From assembly GCF_014649815.1 (NCBI RefSeq), contig NZ_BMTT01000009.1, positions 62,001 through 126,000 on the forward strand: a stretch of 64,000 nucleotides of DNA, given 5' to 3'. Positions 43,998 through 51,794 of the stretch are shown here, piece after piece. The stretch's first letter is position 1. Every line of letters begins with the position of its first letter. The stretch is from Streptomyces mutabilis (GTDB lineage Bacteria; Actinomycetota; Actinomycetes; Streptomycetales; Streptomycetaceae). The notes beneath the pieces were generated by a model. That model saw only the letters and a program-made list of their open reading frames with translations. It made no database searches and had not been told where the DNA came from. The position numbers were made by a program, and so were the translations under genes.

Positions 43998-44834
43998 TTG
44001 TCCGGCTCAACCCCTGAACTCCCGATCGTGGTGCTGCATGCGCTCATGCCCACGGCTCAGCGCATGGTCCTCAACCGTCGCGGCTCAACGGTCTGGGAAG
44101 TCGAGAGCCATCGAGGCCGGTACGCCGTGAAACTCGGGTATCCGATCGAGGCCACGGCCGACTGGCCTGCCCAGCCCTGGACCGCGCTCGCTCCGGCCCG
44201 TGAGGGCGCCATCTTGCACCGCCTGGGCTCCGCAGACGTGGCCTACGGCGAGTGGGAGCAGGGAACGTGGAACTTCCAGCCGTGGCATGAAGGTCCGGAT
44301 CTGCACCGGTTGTGGGAACCCTGTCGTTCCGCCGGCTCGACCATCACACCGCACGTCAGTGTGGCGCTGAGTTGCGTCGAAGCGCTGGCCGAGCTCCACG
44401 CGGCGGGCTGGGCGCACGGTGATGTACAGCCCGCTCATTTCATCATCGGGCCGGATCGAACACACCTCATCGACCTCGCCCTTGCCCACGGCGGTCAAGT
44501 GCCCAGCGGGTACGACTTCCCGTTCCGCGGCTGCCTCGTCCACTACGAGGCTCCGGAGATCGCTCAGAGCGTCCTCGCTACCGGGACCGCCGAACCAACC
44601 CAGGAAGCCGACATCTACGCACTGGGCGCCTCTCTCCTCATCTCCGCTACCGGCTGGCGAGCGGTCGAGTACCCGGACGATGCTCCACGTCCTGTTCAAC
44701 GGGAGGCAGTGGCGAAGGGGAATCGCCGCTCCGTAAAGGCGCCCGGTCAACTCGGTGAGCTGATCGACGCGATGCTCAGCCATGCTCCCGGGGATCGCCC
44801 CACCATCTACGAGGTGGGCAAGGCCATGAGCTGA
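43998..44834 (+). CDS. Divergent protein-kinase-like protein
   Basis: A 278-residue protein with a kinase-like layout starting at TTG (GGAAGGAGAAGAGACG upstream). Landmarks: K45 in RYAVKLGY, catalytic-loop-like H140-G-D142-VQPAH, DLA (159-161) where DFG is expected, the APE-type motif Y183-EAPEIA and D205 in EADIYALGASLL. The metal-binding Asn of the catalytic loop is His147, and the DFG motif is altered, so activity is doubtful. The final gene of the left cargo block, followed by a terminator. Confidence 0.8.
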   Translation: MSGSTPELPIVVLHALMPTAQRMVLNRRGSTVWEVESHRGRYAVKLGYPIEATADWPAQPWTALAPAREGAILHRLGSADVAYGEWEQGTWNFQPWHEGPDLHRLWEPCRSAGSTITPHVSVALSCVEALAELHAAGWAHGDVQPAHFIIGPDRTHLIDLALAHGGQVPSGYDFPFRGCLVHYEAPEIAQSVLATGTAEPTQEADIYALGASLLISATGWRAVEYPDDAPRPVQREAVAKGNRRSVKAPGQLGELIDAMLSHAPGDRPTIYEVGKAMS

Positions 44835-44880
44835 TCACGAGTCCCCGACAACAGGCGTCGCCAAGCGGGCCACAACAAGA

Positions 44881-44926
44881 GACCGGACCACCCCTCAGCC
44901 TGGACAGCATCCCGGGTGGTCCGGTC
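44881..44926 (+). terminator. Terminator after the kinase-like gene
   Basis: GACCGGACCACCC pairs with GGGTGGTCCGGTC (13 bp). A second stem, ACCCCGGT/ACCGGGGT, follows at 44,945-44,969. Confidence 0.82.
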
Positions 44927-45302
44927 ACGGAAGCCCTGATCAGGACCCCGGTGCCGATGGTACCGGGGTGATCGGCGTGCTCAGATACGGGTGCGGTCGC
45001 AACCCCGGCTCTCTGTTATCGAGTTGTGGAGGACGAGAGTTGCGGCTTGGCCGACAGGCGCGCGGTTCTGACCTGAGCCACCGAAAGTCAGCCACGACGG
45101 CGAGACTGCCGAACGAGCACTTGCCACGTGTGTTTCCAGTAACCCCGGACTGACCCCGACCACGCTACTTCTCTTCGTCACGGCCCTGGACTCCCTACCG
45201 GGCTGAGCGTGGTCGATGCGGACGCCTGACGCATGGGTGTGCCTGCGGCCATGACTTCCGTCGGCTGCGAAGCGTGGGCCGGCCGGGCGGCGTGGTCTGG
45301 TG

Positions 45303-45743
45303 TGGTCGGGGTCGGCCTAGTCCTGGTGGTCGGTCTGGTCGGGTTGCTTTGTGGTCGGGTTGTCCGCCTTGGCTGTGCTGCGCGCTGAGTGGGTGGGGGC
45401 CGGTGCAGCGGTGGCGGAGACAAGGAGCGGCGGCGGCCCGTGGCCGCCAGCGCGCGCGGCCCGCCGTAGGCGGGCCGCCTTGATCCAGTAAAGAAACTCT
45501 GAACAGCTCCCGCCTCGTCGGGCCTGGCGCGTCGGCGGCCATGCGTGTCCGCGCCTCCCTATCGACTCACCACTTCGGAGCCACTTCGGATACTTATGGC
45601 CTTCTTTTTGCCTATTCGTTCCGGTGGTCGGCGAAATCTATCCACAGGCTGGCCGGTCCAGGGTTAGACCTGTGGAAAAGCCGGTGCCTTCGTTATGCGT
45701 CCGTGAGCGTGGTCGCCCCTCCGTGGTCGGCGGTCTGGTCGGG
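45303..45743 (+). repeat. Seven direct copies of TGGTCGG (candidate clt repeats)
   Basis: Starts at 45,303, 45,327, 45,336, 45,352, 45,625, 45,724 and 45,736, all on the plus strand; four continue to TGGTCGGG. They cluster in non-coding DNA between the cargo and the transfer genes. Confidence 0.65.
45456..45478. repeat. GC-rich hairpin in the non-coding segment
   Basis: GCGGCCCGCC pairs with GGCGGGCCGC around GTA. It lies between the two groups of TGGTCGG repeats. Confidence 0.7.
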
Positions 45744-46021
45744 GGCGACTGATGAGCTGGCACTGCAAGTCGCGACAGATAGTGACGGGGGTCACATGCG
45801 AAAGACGAGGGTGAGCGTCACACCGAGGCTCGATTTCCGACCTGTAGCAGGTGAAGGCAGTTGGCGCCGACCGCTCGGCTGCATCCGCCTTCGGTGATCT
45901 GGTGGCGCAAACGAGAGGTGAGGGTAGTGAGCGACGTCACAAGGAATCGGTGTCACACACGACCCGAGAAACCAACCTCTACGGGCGCCGTTCGAAACGG
46001 GGCGGCGCAACATAGCCGACG

Positions 46022-46046
46022 ATCGCCGGTTACCCAAACCGGCGAT
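46022..46046. promoter_or_regulatory. Inverted repeat containing the TTACCCAA half-site
   Basis: ATCGCCGGTT pairs with AACCGGCGAT across ACCCA. TTACCCAA at 46,030-46,037 equals one arm of the palindrome at 42,943, so the XRE-TPR protein might also bind here, 46 bp upstream of the next ORF. Confidence 0.5.
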
Positions 46047-46091
46047 TCTCCGGACCATTGGTGGTCCTCGGCGAACGAAGGGAGGTGCGCT

Positions 46092-46460
46092 TTGAGCGGC
46101 GCGAAAGATGGGGCGGACTGCCCGGGGGTCCACGCCAAAAGGACGGTGGCGGGCTCGGGATGCTCGGTTCGCTTTGTCCGCGTGCCCCAGGAAGCTGCTC
46201 CTGCGTTCCGCAGCACGGGCCCGGAAGAAGGGTTCCTTCCCGTTCCTTCCCGTCCGGCGGGAGGACAAGGCCGGGCGTCACCTGCCTGTCCGGTTCGGCC
46301 TGTAGACCTGACTCAGCAACCGCAATGGCGGCTTGCCAAGCAGAACGGGCAAGCCCTGATCCGGCTGCGGATGGCCGCTGGGCGCGCCTTCGGGCAAGCC
46401 CTCGTCGGTTGGCTGAACGGGACAAGGAACGACAGCACGGCAGCGAACGGGGAGACATGA
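46092..46460 (+). CDS. Putative small protein upstream of the coiled-coil gene
   Basis: A TTG preceded by GGAGGTG (4-bp spacing) opens a 122-codon frame (LSGAKDGADCPGVHAKRTVA) whose end has helix-like QNGQALIRLRMAAGRAFGQA. Its stop overlaps the next ATG as ATGA. The protein composition in the middle is Pro/Arg-rich and unconvincing, and no homologue is known to me. The strong ribosome site and coupling are the main support. Confidence 0.4.
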   Translation: MSGAKDGADCPGVHAKRTVAGSGCSVRFVRVPQEAAPAFRSTGPEEGFLPVPSRPAGGQGRASPACPVRPVDLTQQPQWRLAKQNGQALIRLRMAAGRAFGQALVGWLNGTRNDSTAANGET

Positions 46461-46684
46461 CCGAGCAGATAGACGACGCGGAAAGGAAGCTGGTCAGCAT
46501 TCACAGCCGGGAGGCGGCGGAGGCGTCCGCGCTGATTCAGGAAATGACTGCCATGGTGGCGAGGCTCAGCCGTGAGGCAAGGCAGATGCGGCAGGAGGTT
46601 GCCGGGCTCAGGAACCCGGGCCTGGCCGCTGTGCCTTCTTCAGTGCCTCGACTTCCCGGCGTAGTTCCTGATGCTCCGCGCTGA
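46457..46684 (+). CDS. Small coiled-coil protein
   Basis: A 75-residue protein: MTEQIDDAERKLVSIHSREA, EASALIQEMTAMVARLSREA, RQMRQEVAGLRNPG. This is a heptad-rich helix, then a Pro-containing tail. It overlaps the convergent GntR gene by 77 bp. Because the GntR protein also ends in a coiled coil, a direct interaction is conceivable but unsupported. Confidence 0.6.
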   Translation: MTEQIDDAERKLVSIHSREAAEASALIQEMTAMVARLSREARQMRQEVAGLRNPGLAAVPSSVPRLPGVVPDAPR

Positions 46685-47102
46685 GTGCTCGGATTTCATC
46701 GCGCAACAGGGTGAGCATGTCGGCAAGGGTGCGTTCGGAAGCCTCGGGACTGCCGGGCTTCCCCTTCCCAATGGTGAGATTGCCTGCCTCATCGCCGCCA
46801 GGTTCGGCTCTGTTCGCCAAGTACCAAGCGGGCGGGGTGTAGTCGACGCCGCCCTTGCCCTCGTAGTCGGCGACGAAGCTACCGCGGCCCTGGATGGTGT
46901 AGATGAGCCCTTCATCGCGGAGGACGTTCAGGGCCGCGCGGGCAGTCATGTTGGCGACGCCGAAGCGCTCTTGCAGCTCCCGGTAGGGAGGGAGCTGGTC
47001 ACCCGGCTTGTACCGGCCCGCCTTGATCTCACGCCGAAGCTCGTCGGCTGCGTGCTGATAGGGCGGCCGGCGGTCGTGCTTCGGCGAACTGGCAGGCGTC
47101 AT
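46608..47102 (-). CDS. GntR-family repressor of transfer functions (KorSA-like)
   Basis: A 164-residue GntR: PPYQHAADELRREIKAGRYK then PGDQLPPYRELQERFGVANM and TARAALNVLRDEGLIYTIQG make the winged helix. A short linker with Trp leads to a C-terminal coiled coil (LLRDEIRALSAEHQELRREV). In pSAM2 the GntR protein KorSA represses the activator gene pra and its own gene; position and type match here. ATG at 47,102. Five CTAGC/GCTAG boxes lie in the divergent region upstream. Confidence 0.9.
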   Translation of the reverse strand: MTPASSPKHDRRPPYQHAADELRREIKAGRYKPGDQLPPYRELQERFGVANMTARAALNVLRDEGLIYTIQGRGSFVADYEGKGGVDYTPPAWYLANRAEPGGDEAGNLTIGKGKPGSPEASERTLADMLTLLRDEIRALSAEHQELRREVEALKKAQRPGPGS

Positions 47103-47122
47103 AGCTATCAGGGTAGCGAGAT

Positions 47123-47206
47123 CTAGCAGCCCTAGCACACGCCTCTGACAAGTGCACACTCACGACCTGTTCCACCTAGCTAGCATCGGTCGCTTGACAT
47201 TGCTAG
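47123..47206. promoter_or_regulatory. Divergent promoter region with CTAGC boxes
   Basis: CTAGC occurs at 47,123, 47,132, 47,176 and 47,180 and its complement GCTAG at 47,202. ACCTAGC and GCTAGGT form an inverted pair. TTGACA at 47,194-47,199 is a good -35 for the rightward transfer genes, overlapping the boxes; the -10 (about 47,217) is weak. The GntR protein is the likely ligand. Confidence 0.68.
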
Positions 47207-47272
47207 GTGAGCGAGTTTCTATTGATCACGCCCGCCACCCGGCGGAGCACCTACCGAAGGGACGTAACACCC

Positions 47273-47629
47273 ATGGCCCGTATCCGTGTTGGCCTCCTCC
47301 CGACCGCCGCGTTCATGGTCGGCACCCCGCCGGTCCCGAAGTACGCGGACGCCGAGAAGACCCAGTTCGCCACCGACCGCGAGACCGGCGCGAAGCTCTA
47401 CACGATCACCCTCTTCTTCATGGAGGAGGACCGCGCCGAGGCGCTGAAGGTCACCGTTCCGGAGACCGGTCTCCCCAACGGCCTCAAGCCGGGCATGCCG
47501 GTGATGCCGGTGGAGCTGTTCGCCACCCCGTGGGCCCGGATCTTCAACGGCTCGCTCTCGGACGGCATCGCCTACCGCGCCGACCGCCTGTCCCTGGCCA
47601 CCCCGGCCACTGACACCGAAACGGCGTGA
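47273..47629 (+). CDS. Conserved AICE protein preceding the translocase gene
   Basis: A 118-residue soluble protein: MARIRVGLLPTAAFMVGTPP, ETGAKLYTITLFFMEEDRAE, GLPNGLKPGMPVMPVELFAT and GIAYRADRLS. The pattern suggests a small beta-barrel. I know similar proteins only from Streptomyces integrative elements, where they precede the tra gene; no function is assigned. GAAGGGA precedes the ATG. The next 37-codon ORF overlaps by 4 bp. Probably the first gene of the GntR-controlled transfer operon. Confidence 0.8.
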   Translation: MARIRVGLLPTAAFMVGTPPVPKYADAEKTQFATDRETGAKLYTITLFFMEEDRAEALKVTVPETGLPNGLKPGMPVMPVELFATPWARIFNGSLSDGIAYRADRLSLATPATDTETA

Positions 47630-47739
47630 CCGACACCGCACACCCGTCCTTCCCGCACCTGCCGCGACGACATGAGCGCGTCGCGGCGGTGCGGGAGCAC
47701 GGGGCCCACCCGCACCACCTGACCGCAATCCGGAACTGA
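47626..47739 (+). CDS. Very small ORF between AICE protein and translocase genes (37 aa)
   Basis: It starts with GTG in a GTGA overlap with the preceding stop and ends 14 bp before the translocase start. The sequence, VTDTAHPSFPHLPRRHERVA then AVREHGAHPHHLTAIRN, is His-rich. Translational coupling supports it; no homologue is known to me. Confidence 0.5.
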   Translation: MTDTAHPSFPHLPRRHERVAAVREHGAHPHHLTAIRN

Positions 47740-47753
47740 AGGAAGGAAGCGAA

Positions 47754-49172
47754 GTGACCCTGAACGACGTGAACGAGGGGCTGGGCTACGCCCCGGTCCT
47801 GGTCGGCGTCGGCCTGGCCGCCCTCGCCGTGTGGGGGCTGGTGTGGGTAGCCCGCTACCTGCTGGCCGACTCGATGATGCGGGACAGCATCCGGCAAGCC
47901 GTACGGGTGCGCTGGGGATGGAAGCGGTTCGCCGCCATGGCGGGCCTGTCCGTGACGGACAAGACCCCGAGCGCGATGGCCTCGCTGTCCACCACGGACG
48001 GCAAGCCGCCCAAGCCCCGCGTGTTGACGCCGACTCTCAAGGTGAAGCCCGACCAGTTCGGCGTGGTCGTGCGGGCCGGTTGCCTTCCAAAGGTGGGCCT
48101 GGAGGAGTTCCAGAAGGCCGCGCCCTACATCGCGGACGCCTGGCGGTGCACGCGAGTGTCCGTCTCCCAGGACAAGCCCGGCCACGTCCTCATCCGAGGA
48201 GTGCGCGTTGACCCGCTAATCACCAAGACCTCCCACGCCCCGTCCGGCAAGGTGCTGGAGAAGCTGGCGACCTGGGGCCTGGGAGTGGACGAGTACGCCC
48301 AGGCGGTCAGCGTCGACCTGGCGGAAGTCCCCGGCGTCACCGTGGCCGGCCTGCCCGGCTTCGGGAAGACCTCACTCATCAACCGCTTCATCTGCGACTG
48401 CGCGCCCTCCCCGGCGGTGCAGATCGCGGTGGCGGACGGCAAGGTGATGGCCGCCCACGAAGGCGACTACGCCGACCTCATGGACCGCCTGTTCGCCTTC
48501 GCCGGGGCTGACCTGAGGGAAGCCAACGCCCTGTTCCGCAAGCTCGTACGGCTGCGCCGCGCCCGGTCCACGTCGATCAAGACCGTGCTCGGCCGCAAGG
48601 ACATGTGGCACGGCGGTCCGTCCGTCGCCTGGCCCTGGGTGGTCCTGATCATCGATGAGGCACACACCTACTTCCGCGACCACAAGGGCTCCGACAAGGA
48701 GACCAAGCAGCTCGCCGCGCTGGCCGCGCAGAACGCCCGGCTGGTGGAGGAGCTGGTGAAGATGGGCCGCTCTGTGGGCATCCTCGTCATCCTCGCCACG
48801 CAGAAGAGCACGGGCGACGCGATCCCCACCTTCATCCGCGACGTGTGCCCGGTCGGCCTGTCCTTCGCGCAGAAGACCACTGACGCCGCCGTGGCCGCCC
48901 TCGGCGACGACATCCGCGACTGGCCCGACGCCAGCCCGACCCTGTTGCAGGAACCCGCCTACGTCGGCGTCGCGGTCATGAAGACCAACGGGCAGAAAGG
49001 ATTCACCCGCCTGCGCACCCCGTACGTCACCGAAGACGACTCCGCCCACATCGCCGCCCGCACCGCCCACCTCACCGCCGACCCGGCCGACCTCCTCACC
49101 GCCCAGCTCCCCGGCCTCGACCTCACCAAGACCGACCCCGACGACGACTCTATGGCGCCGCTGGCGGCCTGA
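47754..49172 (+). CDS. FtsK/SpoIIIE-type DNA translocase for conjugation (TraSA/TraB-like)
   Basis: A 472-residue protein with N-terminal membrane helix or helices (about 13-35) and a RecA-like motor. Walker A is AGLPGFGKTSLINR (about 198-211), Walker B is WVVLIIDEAHTYF, and ILVILATQKSTGDAIPT follows as sensor. The C-terminus reaches ELQ-like ends without a clear winged helix. Streptomyces elements use one such protein to pump double-stranded DNA between mycelia, binding clt repeats. GTG start with GAAGGAAGGAAG upstream; first large gene of the transfer operon. Confidence 0.95.
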   Translation: MTLNDVNEGLGYAPVLVGVGLAALAVWGLVWVARYLLADSMMRDSIRQAVRVRWGWKRFAAMAGLSVTDKTPSAMASLSTTDGKPPKPRVLTPTLKVKPDQFGVVVRAGCLPKVGLEEFQKAAPYIADAWRCTRVSVSQDKPGHVLIRGVRVDPLITKTSHAPSGKVLEKLATWGLGVDEYAQAVSVDLAEVPGVTVAGLPGFGKTSLINRFICDCAPSPAVQIAVADGKVMAAHEGDYADLMDRLFAFAGADLREANALFRKLVRLRRARSTSIKTVLGRKDMWHGGPSVAWPWVVLIIDEAHTYFRDHKGSDKETKQLAALAAQNARLVEELVKMGRSVGILVILATQKSTGDAIPTFIRDVCPVGLSFAQKTTDAAVAALGDDIRDWPDASPTLLQEPAYVGVAVMKTNGQKGFTRLRTPYVTEDDSAHIAARTAHLTADPADLLTAQLPGLDLTKTDPDDDSMAPLAA

Positions 49173-49188
49173 ACTCGCAGGAGGACAC

Positions 49189-49368
49189 ATGCGCCCCCGT
49201 ACCCGTAAGGCCGTTCGCGCCATGCGGCAAGCCGCCCGCGAACAGCGCTGGGAGGACGTGTCAGAAATCGGCACCGCCGCCTACTGGATCGGCGACGGCA
49301 AGGACCGTCGACTACTCGAAACCTACCTCGGCCCCAACGCGGCCGTGATCGTCAGCCGAAGGCGCTGA
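49189..49368 (+). CDS. Small basic AICE protein (59 aa)
   Basis: MRPRTRKAVRAMRQAAREQR then WEDVSEIGTAAYWIGDGKDR and RLLETYLGPNAAVIVSRRR. It is a highly basic helix followed by a short acidic/aromatic part. GAGGA lies 5 bp before the ATG, 16 bp after the translocase stop. Unrecognised; possibly DNA-binding by composition. Confidence 0.65.
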   Translation: MRPRTRKAVRAMRQAAREQRWEDVSEIGTAAYWIGDGKDRRLLETYLGPNAAVIVSRRR

Positions 49369-49418
49369 CCACCTGGTGACCCACGCCCATCTATCTGTGA
49401 AAGGAGGTGAACTCCCCC

Positions 49419-50147
49419 TTGTCTGAGGACCGGATTACCCAGCGCATCGTGACCGTGGTCATGGTCATCATCGCCCTGCTGGCCTTCGTCTTCTCCTTCG
49501 GCAACGTCTGGGCCCTCGCCCTGCGCCTGGGCGTCCCCGCGCCCATCGCACCCCTGATCGCCCCCATGGTCGACCTGTCCGTGGTCGGGCTCCTGGTCGC
49601 CCTGCGCTACCTGTCCCTGCGCGGTGTCCCGCCCGAGCGAATGAAGGCGGCCACCCGCCTCATGCACGTCTCCGGCCTGCTGACCCTGGCCCTCAACATC
49701 GCTGAACCCCTCGCCGCCGGCCACTACGGCCGCGCCGCCGTCGATGCCGTGGCGCCCCTGCTCCTCCTCGACTGGGGCACGGTCGGCCCGCAGCTCCTCC
49801 GCTCCTTCCACGCGGTGACCGCCGACGAAACCGCCCCGGCCCCGACTGCGGACACGCAACCGGCACAACAGCCCACCCCGGTCGTCGACGATCCGGCACC
49901 CGCCCCGGCGCCCGCGCCGCCCGTCACGCCGGAACCAGTCACCCCGGCCGCCGTACCGGCCCCTGTCACACCTGTGGCCGCCGTGGCTGCGCCTGCGGTC
50001 AAGGTCCCTGAGCCGCTGCTCACCGAAGCACGCTCCATCGCCTCGACCCACCACGCCGAGCACGGCGAACCCATCACAGCGGCCCAGCTCAAGAGGCGAC
50101 TCGGCATCGGCCTGCCCATGGCCACCGCCCTCCACGCCGCCCTGTAG
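49419..50147 (+). CDS. DUF2637 membrane protein (Spd-like, intramycelial spread)
   Basis: A 242-residue protein with four hydrophobic helices in the first 120 residues (VTVVMVIIALLAFVFSFGNV, IAPLIAPMVDLSVVGLLVAL), then a long Ala/Pro/Thr linker and a small C-terminal helical DNA-binding-like domain (EPITAAQLKRRLGIGLPMAT). DUF2637 proteins accompany tra genes in Streptomyces elements and are often called Spd proteins. The start is taken as TTG at 49,419 because the perfect Shine-Dalgarno AAGGAGGTGA (49,401-49,410) sits just before it and includes the alternative GTG. Confidence 0.85.
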   Translation: MSEDRITQRIVTVVMVIIALLAFVFSFGNVWALALRLGVPAPIAPLIAPMVDLSVVGLLVALRYLSLRGVPPERMKAATRLMHVSGLLTLALNIAEPLAAGHYGRAAVDAVAPLLLLDWGTVGPQLLRSFHAVTADETAPAPTADTQPAQQPTPVVDDPAPAPAPAPPVTPEPVTPAAVPAPVTPVAAVAAPAVKVPEPLLTEARSIASTHHAEHGEPITAAQLKRRLGIGLPMATALHAAL

Positions 50148-50217
50148 GGCCGCCCCCTCCGCCGGCCTACCCGGCACCTCCCGCCCTGCCCACGCCCTGG
50201 GCCGACTCGTCGTGTCT

Positions 50218-50264
50218 GCGGGCAGCAGCCCGGACGCCTTCGCCAGCAGCCGACTGCTGCCCGC
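50218..50264 (+). repeat. Long-loop hairpin upstream of repSA
   Basis: GCGGGCAGCAG pairs with CTGCTGCCCGC (11 bp) across a 25-nt loop, 39 bp before the initiator gene. It might be part of the replication origin, a terminator or an attenuator. Confidence 0.55.
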
Positions 50265-50303
50265 AAGCCCCACCCTCACGCCAGAAGGGAGACCTCGCTA
50301 CCC

Positions 50304-51794
50304 ATGCGCCGCCCCCTCGACCTGCGCCACGTCATCAGCCCCGGCCAGCGGGACCTGATCGAACTGGCCAACACCCACGACTTCGACCGCGTACAGCAGC
50401 AGCTCCGCGACCTGCGTGGCTGCACCACCCCGGTCAACCTCCACGGCTGGACCACCACCACCGACCAGACCACCAAGGAAGTGGTCCGCTCCTACCGATC
50501 CGAAGACGAACCGTCCGGGCGCCTGCTCACCACCTGCGGCAACCGCCGGTCCTCCCGCTGCCCAGCCTGCTCACGGGTGTACGCCGCCGACACCTACCAC
50601 CTCATCAAGGCCGGACTGTCCGGCGGCAAGAACGTCGCCGAAACCGTCCGCGACCACCCCCGCGCCTTCGTCACCCTCACCGCCCCCTCCTTCGGCCCCG
50701 TCCACAACCGCCTCACCACCGACGCGGGCAAGCCACGCCCCTGCGCCTGCGCCTGCGGCAACACCCACACCGAAGACGCCCCCGAACTCGGCACCCCGCT
50801 CAACCCGGCCACCTACGACTACACCGGCGCCGTGCTCTGGAACGCCCACGCCGGACAGCTCTGGGCACGCTTCACCACCTACATGCGCCGTGCCCTGGCC
50901 GAACACCTCGGCATGACGCAGAAGGCGCTCAATGCCGCCCTGCGTGTCTCCTTCGCCAAGGTCGCCGAGTACCAGAAGCGCGGCCTGGTCCACTTCCACG
51001 CCGTGATCCGCTTCGACGGACCCGACGGCCACACCACCCCACCTCCGCCTTGGGCCACCTTCGACGCCCTGAGCGCCGCCGTGGGCCTGGCCGTCGAGCG
51101 CGCCCGGCTCACCGTCGAGTCCGACGCCATCGGCGAACGCGTCATCGCCTGGGGCCGCCGGTTCAAGGTCGACCCCATCACCGCCCTCGGTGACGGCGAA
51201 CTCACCGACGCCAGGGTTGCCGAGTACACAGACGCCAAGGTCGCCGGATACGTCGCCAAGTACGCCACCAAGAACGCAGAAGGCGCGGGCACCGTCGACC
51301 GCACCCTGATGTGCCGTCCCTGCGCCGGACGCGGCTACGTACGCGGCCCCGACCACTTCCACGACCGGTGCACCGACTGCGACGGCACCGGACAGGCCGA
51401 ACTCATCAAGGCCCTGCCCATCCAGCAGCACGTACGGCAGATGATCCGTACCGCCTGGGACCTCGGCCACCTGCCGGAGTTCGCCCACCTCAAGCTCTGG
51501 AAGTGGGCTCACATGCTCGGCTTCCGCGGCCACTTCTCCAGCAAATCCCGCGCCTACTCCACCACCCTCGGCGCCCTCCGCGACGTACGCCGCGCCTGGC
51601 GCCTCGCCCAGGCAGAAGCCGCCCGCGCCCGCGCCGGCCACCCCGCCACCGACGAAACCACCCTCGTCACCACCTCCTCCTGGACCTACCTCGCCAGTGG
51701 CTACCGCCCCGGCGAAGAACTGCTCGCCGCCCAGGTCCGCCACGACATCACCCACGCCCAGCGCATCAAGCAGGAAGGACTGGTGCCGGAATGA
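50304..51794 (+). CDS. repSA: Rolling-circle replication initiator (RepSA family)
   Basis: A 496-residue initiator typical of AICEs. Zinc-type Cys motifs occur near the N-terminus (TTCGNRRSSRCPACSRVYAA) and in the C-terminal half (CRPCAGRGYVRG ... CTDCDGTG). The HUH metal motif is H230-F-H232 in GLVHFHAVIRFDG, and the nicking Tyr motif is Y316-VAKY in GYVAKYATKNAEG. It would nick one strand at the origin and start rolling-circle replication after excision. Its stop overlaps xis by 4 bp (ATGA), so rep, xis and int are one translational unit. Confidence 0.93.
   Translation: MRRPLDLRHVISPGQRDLIELANTHDFDRVQQQLRDLRGCTTPVNLHGWTTTTDQTTKEVVRSYRSEDEPSGRLLTTCGNRRSSRCPACSRVYAADTYHLIKAGLSGGKNVAETVRDHPRAFVTLTAPSFGPVHNRLTTDAGKPRPCACACGNTHTEDAPELGTPLNPATYDYTGAVLWNAHAGQLWARFTTYMRRALAEHLGMTQKALNAALRVSFAKVAEYQKRGLVHFHAVIRFDGPDGHTTPPPPWATFDALSAAVGLAVERARLTVESDAIGERVIAWGRRFKVDPITALGDGELTDARVAEYTDAKVAGYVAKYATKNAEGAGTVDRTLMCRPCAGRGYVRGPDHFHDRCTDCDGTGQAELIKALPIQQHVRQMIRTAWDLGHLPEFAHLKLWKWAHMLGFRGHFSSKSRAYSTTLGALRDVRRAWRLAQAEAARARAGHPATDETTLVTTSSWTYLASGYRPGEELLAAQVRHDITHAQRIKQEGLVPE

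Larger units (their letters stand above)
44835..46091. other. AICE non-coding segment, candidate transfer or replication locus
   Basis: About 1.25 kb without a convincing gene. It holds two hairpins near 44.9 kb, a G/T-rich strand-biased stretch with seven same-direction TGGTCGG copies (45,303; 45,327; 45,336; 45,352; 45,625; 45,724; 45,736), a GC hairpin at 45,456-45,478, two weak DnaA-box-like nonamers (CTATCCACA at 45,638; TGTGGAAAA at 45,671) and an inverted repeat at 46,022. In Streptomyces elements TraB binds short direct repeats (clt); this is the best candidate here. Confidence 0.55.

Noticed and set aside
43008..44834. A named anti-phage defence system in the AICE cargo
   Set aside because: The kinase-like and small genes do not match any defence system I can name; left as an uncharacterised module.
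45541..45897. 118-codon open frame in the AICE non-coding segment
   Set aside because: It lacks a ribosome site and crosses the TGGTCGG repeats; the residue pattern is not protein-like.
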